Part shown: positions 15,359 to 22,583 of the stretch, in pieces
Position numbering within the stretch: position 1 is the stretch's first letter
Layout: every line of letters starts with the position of its first letter
From: a virus
Strand: one strand, 5' to 3'
DNA length: 34,460 nt
IMG/VR virus record: IMGVR_UViG_3300010396_000033
Coordinates: 1 to 34,460 of that record
The notes under the pieces: model-generated
What the model was told of the DNA's origin: nothing
The model's database searches: none
Seen by the model: the letters and a program-made list of their open reading frames with translations, nothing else
Program-made: the position numbers and the translations under genes

Positions 15359-15396
15359 ATCTTGATTGGGATATGGTTAAGCTATAAGGAGAAATT

Positions 15397-15603
15397 ATGA
15401 AACTTAAAATTTATTTAGTGCTTAACAATATGAGCATTACAGATTTTAGCAAGAATTTGAGATATAGCCGTGACCATCTTTCTAGGGTTATCAATGGCAC
15501 GAAGAGAGCTTCGAAGAAATTGGCGGAAGATATTGAGAAAGCGACTAACGGGGAAGTAAAAATTGAAGAAGTACTTAGTGAATACAAAGGCAATAAAAAA
15601 TGA
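15397..15603 (+). CDS. Cro/CI-type helix-turn-helix regulator
   Basis: Product of 68 residues, the size of a Cro or a stand-alone XRE-family HTH. The helices are visible: SITDFSKNLRYSRDHLSRVIN (helix 2, turn and recognition helix) followed by GTKRASKKLAEDIEKATNG. AGGAG is six bases before the ATG. It diverges from the leftward early operon with the TCTCA repeats between them, so it is the likely switch regulator. No separate full-length CI repressor with a peptidase domain is found. Confidence 0.85.
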   Translation: MKLKIYLVLNNMSITDFSKNLRYSRDHLSRVINGTKRASKKLAEDIEKATNGEVKIEEVLSEYKGNKK

Positions 15604-15860
15604 ATTTACCTTGTGAAACAGAATGGTTAGAACATAATGTATTTGTTCCTGATCAAAAAGAAACGATCATATATTTTCTTTATAGTGAAGAAGGTTAGTT
15701 GATATATATGGGTCAAACTCGTGATTTCTTCTCAAGAATGGGTTCACATTTAAGAGATGGAAAAGAGGTGAAAAAGATAAAATATTTTACGGTAGACTCA
15801 TACTTTGCTGATAGAATAGAGGATAATCTCATAATATCTTATAGACCTAAATGGGAGTGA
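15600..15860 (+). pseudogene. GIY-YIG nuclease-like gene interrupted by an amber codon
   Basis: The frame opens at ATG 15600, overlapping the previous stop, and reads 86 codons to TGA 15858-15860 with a single TAG at 15696-15698. The first part ends in ETIIYFLYSEEG (the GIY half). Directly after the TAG comes LIYMGQTRDFFSRMGSHL (the YIG half with the conserved Arg and His), and the tail has ADRIEDNLIISYRP, where the catalytic Glu is expected. Everything except the TAG is well kept, and the missing codon is a variable position in the family. Genes elsewhere in this genome end in TAG, so it is not reassigned genome-wide. This is either a recent pseudogene or read-through. Confidence 0.7.
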
Positions 15861-15862
15861 AT

Positions 15863-16090
15863 ATGGATACAGCAACAATATGGACGATCATTGGAACGGG
15901 CGTGGCAACCGTGGCAATCATCTACACATTTCTGAGAAATTTCAAAACAGACATCAATTTGCATATTGATCGAATCGAGAAACAACTCAGCGAATCAAAT
16001 TCAAAAATGGATCAGCGTGTTATGGAAACGAATAAGCGCATGGATGGGGTTTATCATCTGCTTTTGAAGAGGACAGAAAACCAATCTTAA
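15863..16090 (+). CDS. Small membrane-anchored coiled-coil protein
   Basis: Product of 75 residues from ATG 15863, with GGAG six bases upstream (the in-frame ATG at 15851 has no such site). Residues 5-24 form one membrane segment (IWTIIGTGVATVAIIYTFL). A charged coiled coil follows (DINLHIDRIEKQLSESNSK ... ETNKRMDGVYHLL). One segment plus a coiled coil fits a holin-like, spanin-like or membrane-tethering protein. In the absence of any recognisable lysis gene it is the best candidate for a lysis role, but that is speculative. A strong hairpin follows at 16201. Confidence 0.65.
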   Translation: MDTATIWTIIGTGVATVAIIYTFLRNFKTDINLHIDRIEKQLSESNSKMDQRVMETNKRMDGVYHLLLKRTENQS

Positions 16091-16200
16091 CTAAATCTTA
16101 AAAATCCTTGGATTTTAAGAAATTTTGAGCTACCGTAAATTCTTGTCAAAAAAGAATTTACATGACGACAAGAAATAATTTTAAAATTGAGTATAAAAAA

Positions 16201-16227
16201 AAAACCCAGATGAACGGTCTGGGTTTT
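16201..16227. terminator. Intrinsic terminator hairpin
   Basis: AAAACCCAGA (16201-16210) pairs perfectly with TCTGGGTTTT (16218-16227) around a seven-base loop. Ten A residues on the left end the minus-strand hairpin in a U-run, so it stops leftward transcripts best and probably rightward ones too. It separates the 15863 gene from the replication gene. Confidence 0.7.
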
Positions 16228-16537
16228 GAGTCAAATGCCTTAAAGCGTAAGATAAGGCGCAACAAAGTTATGCCTTCATTGTATCGTTGCATGTTTTTAT
16301 ATGCAATCGCTTTCTCGCATTTTTCTCCAAAACATGGAGATTTTATTATGATTAGATTAGAGAGTCCGATATTTATCGTGGAGTACTTCCTTTTTCAGAG
16401 TGAAGGTCCGATAATGCAAATGATGTCACTAAACATCAGTACGTTATCACAAAATGATTTTATTGTCAATAAATGTTTATATATAGTCATATCTTTAGAT
16501 ATTGTTAATTCTATTTTTTGTGTCGAGGGGGTTAACA
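16228..16537. other. Non-coding gap before the replication gene
   Basis: This 310-bp A/T-rich stretch holds an open frame (16162-16545 overall), but it runs through the terminator and its sequence looks non-coding. GTCCGATA occurs twice (near 16366 and 16407), a possible regulator site. I see no clear promoter of consensus quality, though one for the replication gene is expected here. Confidence 0.45.
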
Positions 16538-17578
16538 ATGTCTAGATTCATCAAATTCATCCCCTCCGAAAAATCAGATTTTCTTCAGCAGAATTATCCA
16601 AATGCTTTTTTATTGCTGTGCTTAATCGCTAAAAGGGCACGCCGTATAAGTAATCAGCCCGATGGATTAATAATAGGCGATGCAATTTTAGGGGACCCTA
16701 TATCAGCCGGTTTGAGTCGCCAACAATATCGCACGGCTTTGGAAAAGTTGGTTGAATTGGAATACATAGAAATTATCTATAACGGAAAGAATTTTCTAAA
16801 ACGTGAAAAATCAACCATCAAAGTAACCATCTCTGGAATGCTTGTAAACTTAAAAGACTCAAGCATTTGGGATATAAACGCAGAAGAGAGCAACCAACAT
16901 ATAAACCAACGATCAACCAACGATCAACCAACGAGCAACCATAAACAAGAAAGAATAAGAAAGAAGAAGAAAGAAGAAGAAGAACACACACCCCCTTACC
17001 CCCAAACTCAAGAAATACCAATGGAAGCTAAAAAGGTGAGTGGGAGTGATTTTTCTTCTTATTCATTTTCTCCTAAGATGAAGAAAACAGAACCTGAAGA
17101 AGAAAAAGAACCCATTCAGAAAACTTTTGAACTTAAGCAAAAGTTTGGAGAACTCGAAGTCGTTGAATTGACTTATTGCCAATATCAAAAACTTATGAAA
17201 ATCATGTCCAAAGAAGAATTCATTTTCTGGGTCAATCAGCTAGAGATAGAAATAGAGCGTAAAGGAATTAAGGAATTCAACCAAAAAAATCAATCCCACT
17301 ATGCAGGCATATTAGCGTTTAAACAATATCGAGACAGTAAAGGGACTGGATATAAATCAAATCCTTCAAATTCAGTGGATAAAAATATTGAACAAGCAAA
17401 GTTTATCGAGAAAAATTTTAGATCTAGTCATTATCGACTAGACCTCCTCTCAGGAGGAGTTGAATTTGTCCCGTTGAGTGGAAATGGCGCTGAAGTGAAA
17501 GGATTAAAATATAGCGATAACAGATTCATAGATCAAATTCAAAATGAAGCACATAAGAAAGGATTTAAACGTAAATGA
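16538..17578 (+). CDS. Replication initiator-like protein with internal iterons
   Basis: Product of 346 residues from ATG 16538, which has GAGGGGG seven bases upstream. Residues 1-110 look like a winged-helix domain of phage replisome organisers (FLLLCLIAKRARR ... SRQQYRTALEKLVELEYIEI ... STIKVTISG). Residues about 115-160 are a low-complexity Asn/Gln/Lys/Glu stretch encoded by five iterons. The C-terminal part (EVVELTYCQYQKLMKIM ... HYAGILAF) is helical and may recruit a helicase. Origins embedded in such genes are common (lambda O and many Gram-positive phages). No helicase or primase gene is found, so host enzymes must be loaded. Confidence 0.75.
   Translation: MSRFIKFIPSEKSDFLQQNYPNAFLLLCLIAKRARRISNQPDGLIIGDAILGDPISAGLSRQQYRTALEKLVELEYIEIIYNGKNFLKREKSTIKVTISGMLVNLKDSSIWDINAEESNQHINQRSTNDQPTSNHKQERIRKKKKEEEEHTPPYPQTQEIPMEAKKVSGSDFSSYSFSPKMKKTEPEEEKEPIQKTFELKQKFGELEVVELTYCQYQKLMKIMSKEEFIFWVNQLEIEIERKGIKEFNQKNQSHYAGILAFKQYRDSKGTGYKSNPSNSVDKNIEQAKFIEKNFRSSHYRLDLLSGGVEFVPLSGNGAEVKGLKYSDNRFIDQIQNEAHKKGFKRK
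16892..16941 (+). repeat. Iterons inside the replication gene: candidate origin
   Basis: AACCAAC or its near copy starts at 16892, 16904, 16915, 16926 and 16937 (the last AACCATA), that is every 11-12 bp, about one helical turn, joined by GATC or GAGC spacers. A purine-rich A/G tract follows (about 16950-16983). Evenly phased iterons beside an easily melted tract in an initiator gene fit a phage replication origin. Confidence 0.7.
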
Positions 17579-17835
17579 AAGAACTCAAGGTGACAATGTC
17601 AAATGAAATGCAAACCGGATTTTTAGAAATTAACCAACTTTTTCAGATGCATAAATCTTACTTAGATAGCATGGTGGGAAAACAAAAAGATCAGCCGATC
17701 GATGAATTTATCGATTCTCAAATGAGTTTATTAATTTCCTTATGTGTTTCTCATTTGGAAAGAATCAAGTTGAATTTAATAAAATCTAGTTGTGAATGGA
17801 ATATTATTAAAAATAAGAACCAGCAAGAGGAATAA
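17575..17835 (+). CDS. Small helical protein after the replication gene
   Basis: Product of 86 residues whose ATG overlaps the stop of the replication gene (ATGA), so it is translationally coupled. It is helical and mixed-charge (LEINQLFQMHKSYLDSM ... DSQMSLLISLCVSHLERIKLNL) with no motif I can name. A role as a replication accessory is inferred from coupling only. Confidence 0.55.
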   Translation: MKELKVTMSNEMQTGFLEINQLFQMHKSYLDSMVGKQKDQPIDEFIDSQMSLLISLCVSHLERIKLNLIKSSCEWNIIKNKNQQEE

Positions 17836-17836
17836 A

Positions 17837-18073
17837 ATGATTGTTAAATTCAAAAATGAAGAATATTTAGTTTATTTGAATATAGATAAAGTAAAAAGTT
17901 TTGGGACAGAAGGAAGCAATAAAATTTTATTTGTTTTCGAAAATGCTCACCATATTTGCAAATTTAAATCAGTTGATGACAGAGATAAAGCGCTTGATCG
18001 TCTAGAAGATTATATTCGATTTCAACGCTTAATGTGTGATTTGACGGATTTTTATGAAATGAAAACGGGCTAG
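17837..18073 (+). CDS. Small protein of unknown function
   Basis: Product of 78 residues from ATG 17837, with AGAGG six bases upstream; longer upstream frames lack such a site. The pattern is beta strands followed by a helix (MIVKFKNEEYLVYLNIDKV, KILFVFENAHHICKF, then DRDKALDRLEDYIRFQRL). It resembles the FDIEDMKGC ... CENAFNELCESK pattern of the 22176 product in layout. Its stop TAG lies inside a stem-loop (18067-18092), which may end part of the transcript. Confidence 0.55.
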   Translation: MIVKFKNEEYLVYLNIDKVKSFGTEGSNKILFVFENAHHICKFKSVDDRDKALDRLEDYIRFQRLMCDLTDFYEMKTG

Positions 18074-18136
18074 GTATATTAGTCCCTAGCCCTAGACAAT
18101 CCCTAAAACTTAATCAACAAGGAGGTATGCGATACC

Positions 18137-18163
18137 TTAGCACTCTTATACCAAAAGTGCTAA
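18137..18163 (+). terminator. Hairpin terminator in the gap before the DUF1064 gene
   Basis: TTAGCACT (18137-18144) pairs with AGTGCTAA (18156-18163) and is followed by TTATTTCTTG. Two further hairpins lie just upstream: GGGCTAGG/CCTAGCCC (18067-18092) and GGTAT/ATACC (18124-18136). The gap 18074-18227 holds no gene. Confidence 0.5.
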
Positions 18164-18227
18164 TTATTTCTTGACTAATTTCTTGGACTATGGGCAGCAT
18201 GAACTTAAACGATTCATATAGATTGTT

Positions 18228-18545
18228 ATGAAACTGACAAGGCATAAATTCAAGGCAGTGGCATCTGAAAGGGACGGTAAGAAATTTCCATCTAAGCTGG
18301 AAGCGCGCTATTATGAGAAGCTAAAACTCAGGCAATCAGCGGGAGAGGTATTATTCTTCCTGCGGCAGTGTCCAATTGATTTGCCCGGTGGCGTAACTTA
18401 TCGAGTCGATTTTGTTGAGTTTCTTGCTGATGGAACAGTTGAATTTGTAGATTGTAAAGGCATGGAAACGCCTGTTAGCACTCTTAAAATTAAGCAGGTG
18501 AAAGAAATATATCCGATCGAAATCAAGATCGTAAAAAAGGTGTGA
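18228..18545 (+). CDS. DUF1064-family nuclease-like protein
   Basis: Product of 105 residues with the family pattern HKFKAVASERDGKKFPSKLEARYYEKL, then a strand, then YRVDFVEFLADGTVEFVDCKG and KIKQVKEIYP. DUF1064 proteins have a restriction-endonuclease-like fold; here the Glu of SKLEA, the Asp of YRVDF and the E-x-x-D-x-K of VEFVDCKG mark the probable active site. They are usual in phages close to replication genes and may act as junction resolvases. No Shine-Dalgarno sequence is obvious. Confidence 0.85.
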   Translation: MKLTRHKFKAVASERDGKKFPSKLEARYYEKLKLRQSAGEVLFFLRQCPIDLPGGVTYRVDFVEFLADGTVEFVDCKGMETPVSTLKIKQVKEIYPIEIKIVKKV

Positions 18546-18579
18546 TCAATAATATACGCAGGAGCTAAGAGCAGGAAAG

Positions 18580-18747
18580 ATGCTGGAAAAAGAAAGAGCT
18601 GAAGATCATCCTTTTCCCAATGTAGAATTAAATTTGATTATGAATTTGGGTAACAAAAGAACCATAACCAAAGAAGAATTGGAAATAATCTCTAATTTAT
18701 TGAGAAAATATTTAGGTTTAAGAACTTCTTTTTTTCACGAGAATTGA
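18580..18747 (+). CDS. Small protein of unknown function
   Basis: Product of 55 residues behind AGGA (GCAGGAAAG). Sequence MLEKERAEDHPFPNVEL ... TITKEELEIISNLLRKYLG: a short strand then an amphipathic helix. It ends directly at the next ATG (TGAATG). No family recognised. Confidence 0.5.
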   Translation: MLEKERAEDHPFPNVELNLIMNLGNKRTITKEELEIISNLLRKYLGLRTSFFHEN

Positions 18748-18933
18748 ATGCAACCTCATCTTTATAAACGCTATGTTAAAATCAAAGCATCATGGAAAAA
18801 ATTTAAAAAATTGCGATCTCATCCGGAAAATTATAGCGTCGATCACCCCGATTTTCTCACCGTAACTAAGAGAGAAAATGCTATTGAGGATCTACTAGCA
18901 ATCATAGATTTATCTATATCAAAAAAAATATGA
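18748..18933 (+). CDS. Small basic helical protein
   Basis: Product of 61 residues (MQPHLYKRYVKIKASWKKFKK ...), strongly basic in its first half and acidic-hydrophobic at the end (ENAIEDLLAIIDLSIS). It abuts the 18580 gene and overlaps a 24-codon frame at its stop. The function is unknown. Confidence 0.5.
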   Translation: MQPHLYKRYVKIKASWKKFKKLRSHPENYSVDHPDFLTVTKRENAIEDLLAIIDLSISKKI

Positions 18934-19004
18934 TTAAACGTCTGATCAAACGAATTAAAGATTTCTTCGATAGGTATAACCGAAAACCCCCCTTTGCGTT
19001 TTAA
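18930..19004 (+). CDS. Possible 24-residue basic peptide
   Basis: The ATG overlaps the previous stop (ATGA). The peptide MIKRLIKRIKDFFDRYNRKP is a very basic amphipathic helix followed by PFAF. Coupling favours translation, but a frame this short may be chance. Confidence 0.25.
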   Translation: MIKRLIKRIKDFFDRYNRKPPFAF

Positions 19005-19009
19005 AAAAT

Positions 19010-19189
19010 ATGTCAGATACCACGAAGATTGAACTTTCTGCGGAAGATGTAATGAACTTGATTTGCGAGAGGGCTATTCATAAAAATGGATTTTGCTTTA
19101 GCTCAAATTCTTCATTTTTATCCATCATGAGCCTTATAGCTTCAGAAATGAATAAAGAGGCAATAAATGATAGATCAGATCTCACATGA
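19010..19189 (+). CDS. Small protein of unknown function
   Basis: Product of 59 residues (MSDTTKIELSAEDVMNLICE ... FLSIMSLIASEMNKEAIND), mostly helical. Its end overlaps the next gene by 23 bases in another frame. It belongs to the run of tiny coupled genes between the replication and terminase genes. No family recognised. Confidence 0.45.
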   Translation: MSDTTKIELSAEDVMNLICERAIHKNGFCFSSNSSFLSIMSLIASEMNKEAINDRSDLT

Positions 19190-19373
19190 CCAAATTATAG
19201 CTAAAATTCAGCATTTTGCAGATAACTTGCAGCAACGAAAATTGGACAAAGAGATCTTATCTATTTTAATTGAAGATAAACCTTTAAAATCAGACATACT
19301 AAACGAAATTTTAATTTACGAAGAAATTATTCAAGAATATTATGATGATTTTAGGAATATACTAACAAAATGA
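19167..19373 (+). CDS. Small acidic helical protein
   Basis: Product of 68 residues. Two or three amphipathic helices (DQIIAKIQHFADNLQQRK, then EILIYEEIIQEYYDDF). AGAGG lies about seven bases upstream. Unknown function. Confidence 0.5.
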   Translation: MIDQISHDQIIAKIQHFADNLQQRKLDKEILSILIEDKPLKSDILNEILIYEEIIQEYYDDFRNILTK

Positions 19374-19380
19374 GTTAGTT

Positions 19381-19536
19381 ATGCAAAACATTAGCATCCT
19401 ATTCTTGTTATTGCTAACAAGCTGCACATTCTCGATTAATTTGGTGCATACTCAGGGAAAAGCTTCGGATGTGGTAGATGAAGTGCAAAGAACTGATGCG
19501 GATATTAAACCAGATATAACAATACCTGCGCTATGA
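19381..19536 (+). CDS. Small lipoprotein
   Basis: Product of 51 residues. A short positive-poor N-terminus leads into ILFLLLLTSC, with a lipobox LTSC whose Cys is residue 15. This predicts cleavage by signal peptidase II and lipid attachment. The mature part is about 37 polar residues. Small phage lipoproteins include outer-membrane spanins (Rz1-type) and superinfection-exclusion proteins. It lacks the Pro-rich make-up of many Rz1 proteins, so the role is open. No strong ribosome site. Confidence 0.65.
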   Translation: MQNISILFLLLLTSCTFSINLVHTQGKASDVVDEVQRTDADIKPDITIPAL

Positions 19537-19718
19537 AATGCGATATATGTAATGAAGAGATTCAACACATTGAAACATATGGATCATTTTATTACTGTGG
19601 AAAATGCGATAAAACCTATGAAGATGAACAGAAAAACGATACAAAACCATTCCGATTTTCAGTAGATATAGCAAGAAAAATAAGAGATAAATATTTCAAA
19701 AATAAGAAGAAGATATGA
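19533..19718 (+). CDS. Zinc-ribbon protein
   Basis: Product of 61 residues whose ATG overlaps the lipoprotein stop (ATGA). Two Cys pairs (CDIC near residues 3-6 and CGKC near 22-25) separated by about 16 residues form a zinc ribbon. The rest is basic and helical (RKIRDKYFKNKKKI). It probably binds nucleic acid or protein; the function is unknown. Confidence 0.65.
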   Translation: MKCDICNEEIQHIETYGSFYYCGKCDKTYEDEQKNDTKPFRFSVDIARKIRDKYFKNKKKI

Positions 19719-19852
19719 GCCCATTCAAGTCCAAATCCCAACAAAAATTCCTTTTTGCTAATAAACCTGAAGTAGCTAAAGAATTTGCTGAACACACTAG
19801 TAAAGAAAGAATGAAGAAATTACCGAAGAAAGTGAATAAGAGGGAAAAATAA
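19715..19852 (+). CDS. Small basic phage protein (FKSKSQQ type)
   Basis: Product of 45 residues (MSPFKSKSQQKFLFANKPEVAKEFAEHT ... ). The pattern F-K-S-x-x-Q-x-K-F, then P-E-x-A-K-E-F, is common in tiny phage proteins next to structural genes. The start overlaps the zinc-ribbon gene's stop (ATGA) and its own stop overlaps the next ATG (TAATG). The function is unknown. Confidence 0.65.
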   Translation: MSPFKSKSQQKFLFANKPEVAKEFAEHTSKERMKKLPKKVNKREK

Positions 19853-20031
19853 TGCATAAAAAAATTATGGAGAAAGCTTCTAAATCTCTTAAGAAAGATG
19901 CAGAGCATTATGGTAAAGAAGCTAAGAAAGCCAAGGGATCTAAGAAGAAACATGAACTTGTTGAAAAACGAGAAGCAATGTCTGCTGCTAAGGATCTGAA
20001 AAAACGCGCTAAAAAAGCACACGAATATTAG
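19852..20031 (+). CDS. Small Lys/Ala-rich protein
   Basis: Product of 59 residues, about one third Lys, helical (SKSLKKDAEHYGKEAKKAKG ... AAKDLKKRAKKAHEY). It looks like a nucleic-acid-condensing or internal protein. AGGGAAAA precedes its ATG, and the previous stop overlaps it. Confidence 0.6.
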   Translation: MHKKIMEKASKSLKKDAEHYGKEAKKAKGSKKKHELVEKREAMSAAKDLKKRAKKAHEY

Positions 20032-20033
20032 AA

Positions 20034-20222
20034 ATGTTCTCAGAGATAAGTGTTACAATCAAAGATGACGAGAAGCGGTTGAATAAGAAGTTTCCATCTT
20101 ATGAAAAAATCACGGTAGATGAAGATGATCCGGTTATTAAAGAGTGCATAAGAGAAACATTGGAAAATTTTGACGGAACACCAGATAGCATTAAAGTTAC
20201 TATAACAATGGAATTGCAGTAA
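20034..20222 (+). CDS. Small acidic protein before the terminase
   Basis: Product of 62 residues, acidic (KITVDEDDPVIKECIRETLENFDG), with strands at both ends (MFSEISVTIKDDEKR, IKVTITMELQ). The stop overlaps the small terminase ATG (TAATGG). Unknown function. Confidence 0.55.
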   Translation: MFSEISVTIKDDEKRLNKKFPSYEKITVDEDDPVIKECIRETLENFDGTPDSIKVTITMELQ

Positions 20223-20581
20223 TGGCTAGAAAACCGACGGGCAATCCTGTAGGAAATCCTCCAAAAGATATAGATTTTTCGATATTCGAGCTGCTTTGTG
20301 CAGATTGGTGCACAACAGCAGAAATTGCAGCTCGTCTAAAAATTAGTGATGATACTTTAAGACGAAGAGTACAAGCTCATTACGGGGAAGATTACGCGGT
20401 AGTCTATAAAAGAATGTTCGATGCAGGAACTCCATCATTTAGAAGAGAAAGACGTGTATTATCTAAAAGAAATGCAAATATGAGTATTTGGCTTGGTAAA
20501 GTTCATCTTGGAGAAAAAGATTTTGAAGAAAAACAAGTTACAACTATCAATATCAATACAATAGATTATTCTAAGGCTTAA
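20222..20581 (+). CDS. terS: Terminase small subunit
   Basis: Product of 119 residues. The helix-turn-helix part ELLCADWCTTAEIAARLKISDDTLRRRVQAHYG binds packaging DNA. The downstream pattern RRERRVLSKRNANMSIWLGKVHLG is typical of small terminase subunits of this kind. It is coupled to the large subunit, which starts two bases after its TAA. It recognises the packaging site, probably within or near its own gene. Confidence 0.88.
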   Translation: MARKPTGNPVGNPPKDIDFSIFELLCADWCTTAEIAARLKISDDTLRRRVQAHYGEDYAVVYKRMFDAGTPSFRRERRVLSKRNANMSIWLGKVHLGEKDFEEKQVTTININTIDYSKA

Positions 20582-20582
20582 A

Positions 20583-21947
20583 ATGAACAGTAGAGAAATA
20601 ACTCTTCCGTACATGTTTAAACCCAGGAAGTATCAATTACCTTTCTTAGCTGCTTTAGATCAAGGAAAAAAACGCATAGTTGCAGTTCTTCATAGAGGTG
20701 CTGGTAAAGATTTAATGGCCCTCAATTGGATTATCAAAACAGCAATTCAAAAACCTGCAGTCTATTTGCATTGCTTTCCCAAATATTCTCAAGGAAAGAA
20801 AGCTATCTGGAATAGCGTCCATCAAACAGATGATGGCGAATCTATGTCCTATTTAGATCATATTCCTCCAGAACTCATTCGAAATAAAGATTCATCAGAA
20901 ATGCGTATAACCTTCATAAATGGAAGTGTTTACTGCATTATGGGAATGGATGGAAAGAACGCTACTCAAGCACGTGGGATGAATCCATCTTGCGTTATCA
21001 TGTCTGAATATGCATTCATGGATCCTGAATCTTGGTATACAATTGAGCCTCGTGTTACTCAAAATAATGGCACAGCAATATTTCTAAGCACGCCTAATGG
21101 ACAAAATCATTTCTATGATCTTTATAATTTCGCAAAGGAAAAATCTAAGGAGAATAAGGATTGGTTCTCTAATCTTCTAACTATCGATGACACAGGTGCA
21201 GTAGATCCAAAACATATTAAAGAATTAAGAGATCAAGGATATCCAGAAGATTTTATCCAACAAGAATATTACTGCTCATTCACCCGAGGGGCACAAGGCT
21301 CCTATTATGGAAAACAAATTCAAGAGTCACGTGATGATGGAAGAATATGTAAGGTAAGCATAGATAAATCATTACCTTGTTTTACTGCGTGGGATATAGG
21401 AGTTGGAGATTCATCGGCAATTTGGATTGGACAGCAACTTAGCAATGGGAAAATAACTTTACTGGATTATTATGAAAATCATGGAGTTGGACTCGACCAT
21501 TACATTAACTATCTTGATAAGTTCCGTAATAAACATGATATTATTTGGGGCACTCATTATGTGCCTCATGATATGAGAAATAGAGAATTCACTTCAGGAA
21601 TTTCTCGTCTTGAAATAGCTGAAAATCTTGGATATAAGATGACTCCTGTTGTTAAAGACAACCAAGCATACAGTTTTGAAGTAGGTATACAATGTGTCAG
21701 ATCTACTCTATCCAATTGTATATTCGATGCTGAGAGTTGTAAATTTGGTATAAAATGTCTTGATCTATACCGAAAGAAATTCAATGAAACCCTCAAAGTT
21801 TACTCAGATGAACCTTGTCATGATCGTTATTCTCATGGGGCTGATGCCTTTAGGATGGCATGTGTAGGTATTAAAGAACTTGGTAATTCAAGAAAACTGA
21901 GTTCTGACCAGATTAAAGAAATGAGAAAGAAATTTTTAGGATATTGA
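20583..21947 (+). CDS. terL: Terminase large subunit
   Basis: Product of 454 residues. ATPase: a Walker A-like motif HRGAGKD at 37-43, and Walker B near residue 140 as CVIMSEYAFM, with Ser-Glu in place of the usual Asp-Glu, followed by FLSTPNGQNHFYDL (coupling motif). RNase H-fold nuclease: WDIGVGDSSAI near 270 (first catalytic Asp), then VPHDMRN, and HGADAFRMA near the end (last Asp). This motor cuts and packages concatemer DNA into the prohead through the portal encoded downstream. The length is normal. Confidence 0.95.
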   Translation: MNSREITLPYMFKPRKYQLPFLAALDQGKKRIVAVLHRGAGKDLMALNWIIKTAIQKPAVYLHCFPKYSQGKKAIWNSVHQTDDGESMSYLDHIPPELIRNKDSSEMRITFINGSVYCIMGMDGKNATQARGMNPSCVIMSEYAFMDPESWYTIEPRVTQNNGTAIFLSTPNGQNHFYDLYNFAKEKSKENKDWFSNLLTIDDTGAVDPKHIKELRDQGYPEDFIQQEYYCSFTRGAQGSYYGKQIQESRDDGRICKVSIDKSLPCFTAWDIGVGDSSAIWIGQQLSNGKITLLDYYENHGVGLDHYINYLDKFRNKHDIIWGTHYVPHDMRNREFTSGISRLEIAENLGYKMTPVVKDNQAYSFEVGIQCVRSTLSNCIFDAESCKFGIKCLDLYRKKFNETLKVYSDEPCHDRYSHGADAFRMACVGIKELGNSRKLSSDQIKEMRKKFLGY

Positions 21948-22183
21948 TGATTCCATACGGCAAAGAAAGAAGAAAAGAAAAAGTTATACCACGTATTATA
22001 ATTAATATAAAGGTAATGGAAGAATGGATAAAAGAATGCGAAGAAAACATAATTAAGCAAGAAAGAATGATAGAATTGATAAAACAAGAAATACAGAATG
22101 AAAAAGAAAATATAAACATATACGAATTAGGCATCATGCAAATGAAAATGAGCATACTAAAATTAGAGAAATATAATGACTGA
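21947..22183 (+). CDS. Small coiled-coil protein
   Basis: Product of 78 residues from ATG 21947, which overlaps the terminase stop (TGATG). It is almost wholly a Lys/Glu/Ile coiled coil (MEEWIKECEENIIKQERMI ...). Codons are A-rich and G/C-poor relative to neighbours. Unknown function. Confidence 0.5.
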   Translation: MIPYGKERRKEKVIPRIIINIKVMEEWIKECEENIIKQERMIELIKQEIQNEKENINIYELGIMQMKMSILKLEKYND

Positions 22184-22583
22184 GAAATTTGAAATCAAAA
22201 ACAAATGGATACGTATAGGAACTCATCTTTTTGATATCGAAGATATGAAAGGATGTTGGATTCAAAAGAATCATCTCATCATTGAGTTAGAATTTAAGCA
22301 CGACAATGTTGTTTATCATTTTAAAGATAGATTTCAATGTGAAAATGCATTTAATGAATTATGTGAATCGAAAGAAGCAATCGTTATAGAGGCTAATGCA
22401 GATTACAATCCTGACATTATGAAGACTTTCTATGGTGATCAATTCGATAGAGAGATAAAAATGATGCGGTGCTATGAAATAGATAGATTAAAGATCAGGC
22501 ATCAAAAAAAACTAGATAAACTAATACAAGAAGTTGAGCAAATGAAGAAAATTATTGGAAAGCGAGCTAAGGATAATGGATGA
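22176..22583 (+). CDS. Protein of unknown function with C-terminal coiled coil
   Basis: Product of 135 residues. An N-terminal beta-rich half (WIRIGTHLFDIEDMKGCWI, HLIIELEFKHDNVVYHF) is followed by a helix (CENAFNELCES) and a C-terminal coiled coil (RHQKKLDKLIQEVEQMKKII). It overlaps both neighbours by eight bases, so it is part of the tightly packed terminase-portal stretch. Confidence 0.55.
   Translation: MTEKFEIKNKWIRIGTHLFDIEDMKGCWIQKNHLIIELEFKHDNVVYHFKDRFQCENAFNELCESKEAIVIEANADYNPDIMKTFYGDQFDREIKMMRCYEIDRLKIRHQKKLDKLIQEVEQMKKIIGKRAKDNG

Noticed and set aside
15696-15698. Genome-wide reassignment of TAG
   Set aside because: Several intact genes end in TAG at sensible places, followed closely by the next gene, so TAG is a working stop.
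16162-16545. Open reading frame of 127 codons upstream of the replication gene
   Set aside because: It runs through a perfect terminator hairpin, has no ribosome site at its start and has a composition unlike the neighbours. An internal ATG near 16348 with GGAG is possible but unsupported.
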